Positions 62,001 to 64,000 of a DNA stretch of 64,000 bases are shown piece after piece (the stretch's first letter is position 1; the number at the start of each line of letters is the position of its first letter). This stretch comes from Glandiceps talaboti (Eukaryota > Hemichordata > Enteropneusta > Spengelidae). A program made the position numbers and the translations under genes. Where the stretch lies: contig NC_135568.1 of assembly GCF_964340395.1 (NCBI RefSeq), positions 20,483,581-20,547,580 of the forward strand, in the 5' to 3' direction. Under the pieces are notes generated by a model. It did not search any database. It was not told where the DNA came from and saw only the letters and a list, made by a program, of their open reading frames with translations.

Positions 62001-64000
62001 TTTTGTTTCAATAAAATACTGAATGTCACTAGTAGTCATAAACTCATTATGTTTTGTTTCATTGAAATACTGACTTTCACTAGTAGTTATAAACTCATTA
62101 TGTTTTGTTTCAATGAAATACTGACTGTCACTAGTAGTTATAAACTCATTATGTTTTGTTTCAATAAAATACTGAATGTCACTAGTAGTCATAAACTCAT
62201 TATGTTTTGTTTCATTGAAATACTGAATGTCACTAGTAGTTATAAACTCATTATGTTTTGTTTCAATGAAACACTGACTGTCACTAGTAGTTATAAACTC
62301 ATTATGTTTTGTTTCAATAAAATACTGAATGTCACTAGTAGTCATAAACTCATTATGTTTTGTTTCATACTGACTTTCACTAGTAGTTATAAACTCATTA
62401 TGTTTTGTTTCAATGAAATACTGACTGTCACTAGTAGTTATAAACTCATTATGTTTTGTTTCATTGAAATACTGAATTTCACTAGTAGTTATAAACTCAT
62501 TATGTTTTGTTTCATTGAAATACTGAATTTCACTAGTAGTTATAAACTCATTATGTTTTGTTTCATTAAAAATACTGACTTTCACTACTAGTCATAAACT
62601 CATTATGTTTTGTTTCATTGAAATACTGAATGTCACTAGTAGTCATAAACTCATTATGCTTTGTTTCAATGAAATACTGAATGTCACTAGTAGTTATAAA
62701 CTCATTATGCTTTGTTTCAATGAAATACTGAATGTCACTAGTAGTTATAAACTCATTATGTTTTGTTTCATTGAAATACTGAATTTCACTAGTAGTTATA
62801 AACTCATTATGTTTTGTTTCATTAAAAATACTGACTTTCACTACTAGTCATAAACTCATTATGTTTTGTTTCATTGAAATACTGAATGTCACTAGTAGTT
62901 ATAAACTCATTATGTTTTGTTTCATTGAAATACTGAATTTCACTACTAGTCATAAACTCATTATGTTTTGTTTCAATGAAATACTGTATGTCACTAGTAG
63001 TTAAAAACTCATATTTTGTTTCAATGAAATACTGACTGTCACTAGTAGTCATGAACTCATTATGTTTTGTTTCAATGAAATACTGAATGTCACTAGTAGT
63101 TATAAACTCATTATGTTTTGTTTCAATGAAATACTGACTTTCACTAGTAGTTATAAACTCATTATGTTTTGTTTCATTGAAATACTGAATGTCACTAGTA
63201 GTCATAAACTCATTATGTTTTGTTTCAATGAAATACTGAATGTCACTAGTAGTTATAAACTCATTATGTTTTGTTTCATTGAAATACTGACTTTCACTAG
63301 TAGTTATAAACTCATTATGTTTTGTTTCATTGAAATACTGAATGTCACTAGTAGTTATAAACTCATTATGTTTTGTTTCAATGAAATACTGACTTTCACT
63401 AGTAGTTATAAACTCATGTTTTGTTTCATTGAAATACTGAATGTCACTAGTAGTTATAAACTCATGTTTTGTTTCAATGAAATACTGAATGTCACTAGTA
63501 GTTATAAACTCATGTTTTGTTTCAATGAAATACTGAATGTCGCTAGTAGTCATAAACTCATTATGTTTTGTTTCAATGAAATACTGACTTTCACTAGTAG
63601 TTATAAACTCATGTTTTGTTTCATTGAAATACTGAATGTCACTAGTAGTTATAAACTCATGTTTTGTTTCAATGAAATACTGAATGTCACTAGTAGTTAT
63701 AAACTCATTATGTTTTGTTTCATTGAAATACTGACTTTCACTAGTAGTTATAAACTCATTATGTTTTGTTTCAATGAAATACTGAATGTCGCTAGTAGTT
63801 ATAAACTCATTATGTTTTGTTTCAATGAAATACTGAATGTCACTAGTAGTTATAAACTCATTATGTTTTGTTTCATTGAAATACTGACTTTCACTACTAG
63901 TCATAAACTCATTGTTTTGTTTCAATGAAATACTGAATGTCACTAGTAGTTATAAACTCATTATGTTTTGTTTCAATGAAATACTGACTGTCACTAGTAG
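56075..64000. repeat. 51-bp satellite, at least 155 copies, runs off the window
   Basis: Unit ACTAGTAGTTATAAACTCAT, TATGTTTTGTTTCAATGAAA, TACTGACTGTC; variants change the middle and end (CATTGAAATAC, GAATGTC, GACTTTC) and some lose ATT. Since 51 bases are 17 codons and each strand has one frame without stops, both strands are open for up to 913 codons (minus strand unit ETKHNEFITTSDSQYFI). No signal peptide, start context or other exons support a gene, so it is annotated as satellite. Confidence 0.95.
57335..62842. repeat. 2,978-bp higher-order repeat in the 51-bp satellite
   Basis: The unusual variant order near 57335-59864 (for example CTGTATGTCACTAGTAGTTA, then AAAAACTCATATTTTG) recurs 2,978 bp later at 60313-62842, and 59864-60092 recurs at 62842-63070 with the same offset. 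The first block is about 354 bp (seven units) shorter at its left end. Near-identity of the copies means recent unequal exchange or an assembly duplication. Confidence 0.85.

Noticed and set aside
56075-63943. Very long open frames (up to 913 residues) on both strands as repeat-protein genes
   Set aside because: They come from a 51-bp satellite with no stop in one frame of each strand. There is no signal peptide, no flanking exon, and the same DNA is open in both directions.

Overview
This is a repeat-choked animal nuclear window. Two host genes have clear spliced structures (GT-AG introns and one GC-AG intron), and the rest is mostly minisatellite arrays, LINEs and DNA-transposon debris. The CR1-type LINEs with a PHD finger or 2A-like motif, pogo/Tigger relatives, foldback MITEs and very long AT-rich satellites fit a marine invertebrate (for example a lophotrochozoan, hemichordate or cnidarian). 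I cannot name the species from the sequence.

Layout. 0-8 kb: the tail of an LTR-element pol fossil, a 34-bp satellite (0.55-2.75 kb), a decayed LINE fragment, a small MITE, and a near-complete CR1-type LINE on the minus strand (4.4-7.8 kb, one 1,145-codon frame). 8.2-17.2 kb: NDUFB3, a complex I accessory subunit, with two exons on the plus strand. Its 8.7-kb intron holds a foldback MITE, a RecQ-like helicase scrap, a Tigger element, a pair of inverted repeats around both, and a 151-bp tandem repeat. 18.1-22.7 kb: a 23-bp satellite split by a LINE that has lost its 3' half. 23.4-39.2 kb: an arylsulfatase B-type gene on the minus strand. All seven exons and a 511-residue protein can be read with matching splice phases, and most introns are filled by their own minisatellite.

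39.9-43.7 kb: an LTR-type element with about 107-bp terminal repeats and no recognisable coding interior. 44.6-45.4 kb: a LINE 3' end. 45.4-49.4 kb: a large element with roughly 1-kb inverted terminal arms, each built of about three 340-bp subrepeats. 50-53 kb: simple repeats, a foldback/duplication cluster and a Tigger/Jerky-type transposase tail. 53.3 kb: a possible signal-peptide first exon. 54.1-55.7 kb: a 55-bp satellite. From 56.1 kb past the window edge: a 51-bp satellite whose unit is 17 codons, so both strands stay open for hundreds of codons. It carries a 2,978-bp higher-order period.

The two host genes converge (NDUFB3 plus, ARSB minus) across the 23-bp satellite. They are not functionally linked: one acts in mitochondrial respiration, the other in lysosomal glycosaminoglycan breakdown. 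Both carry a perfect CRE palindrome about 145 bp upstream of the start codon. The most unusual structure is in ARSB intron 6, where the end of exon 6 together with its GTAAGT splice donor has been amplified into a tandem array of ten donor sites.
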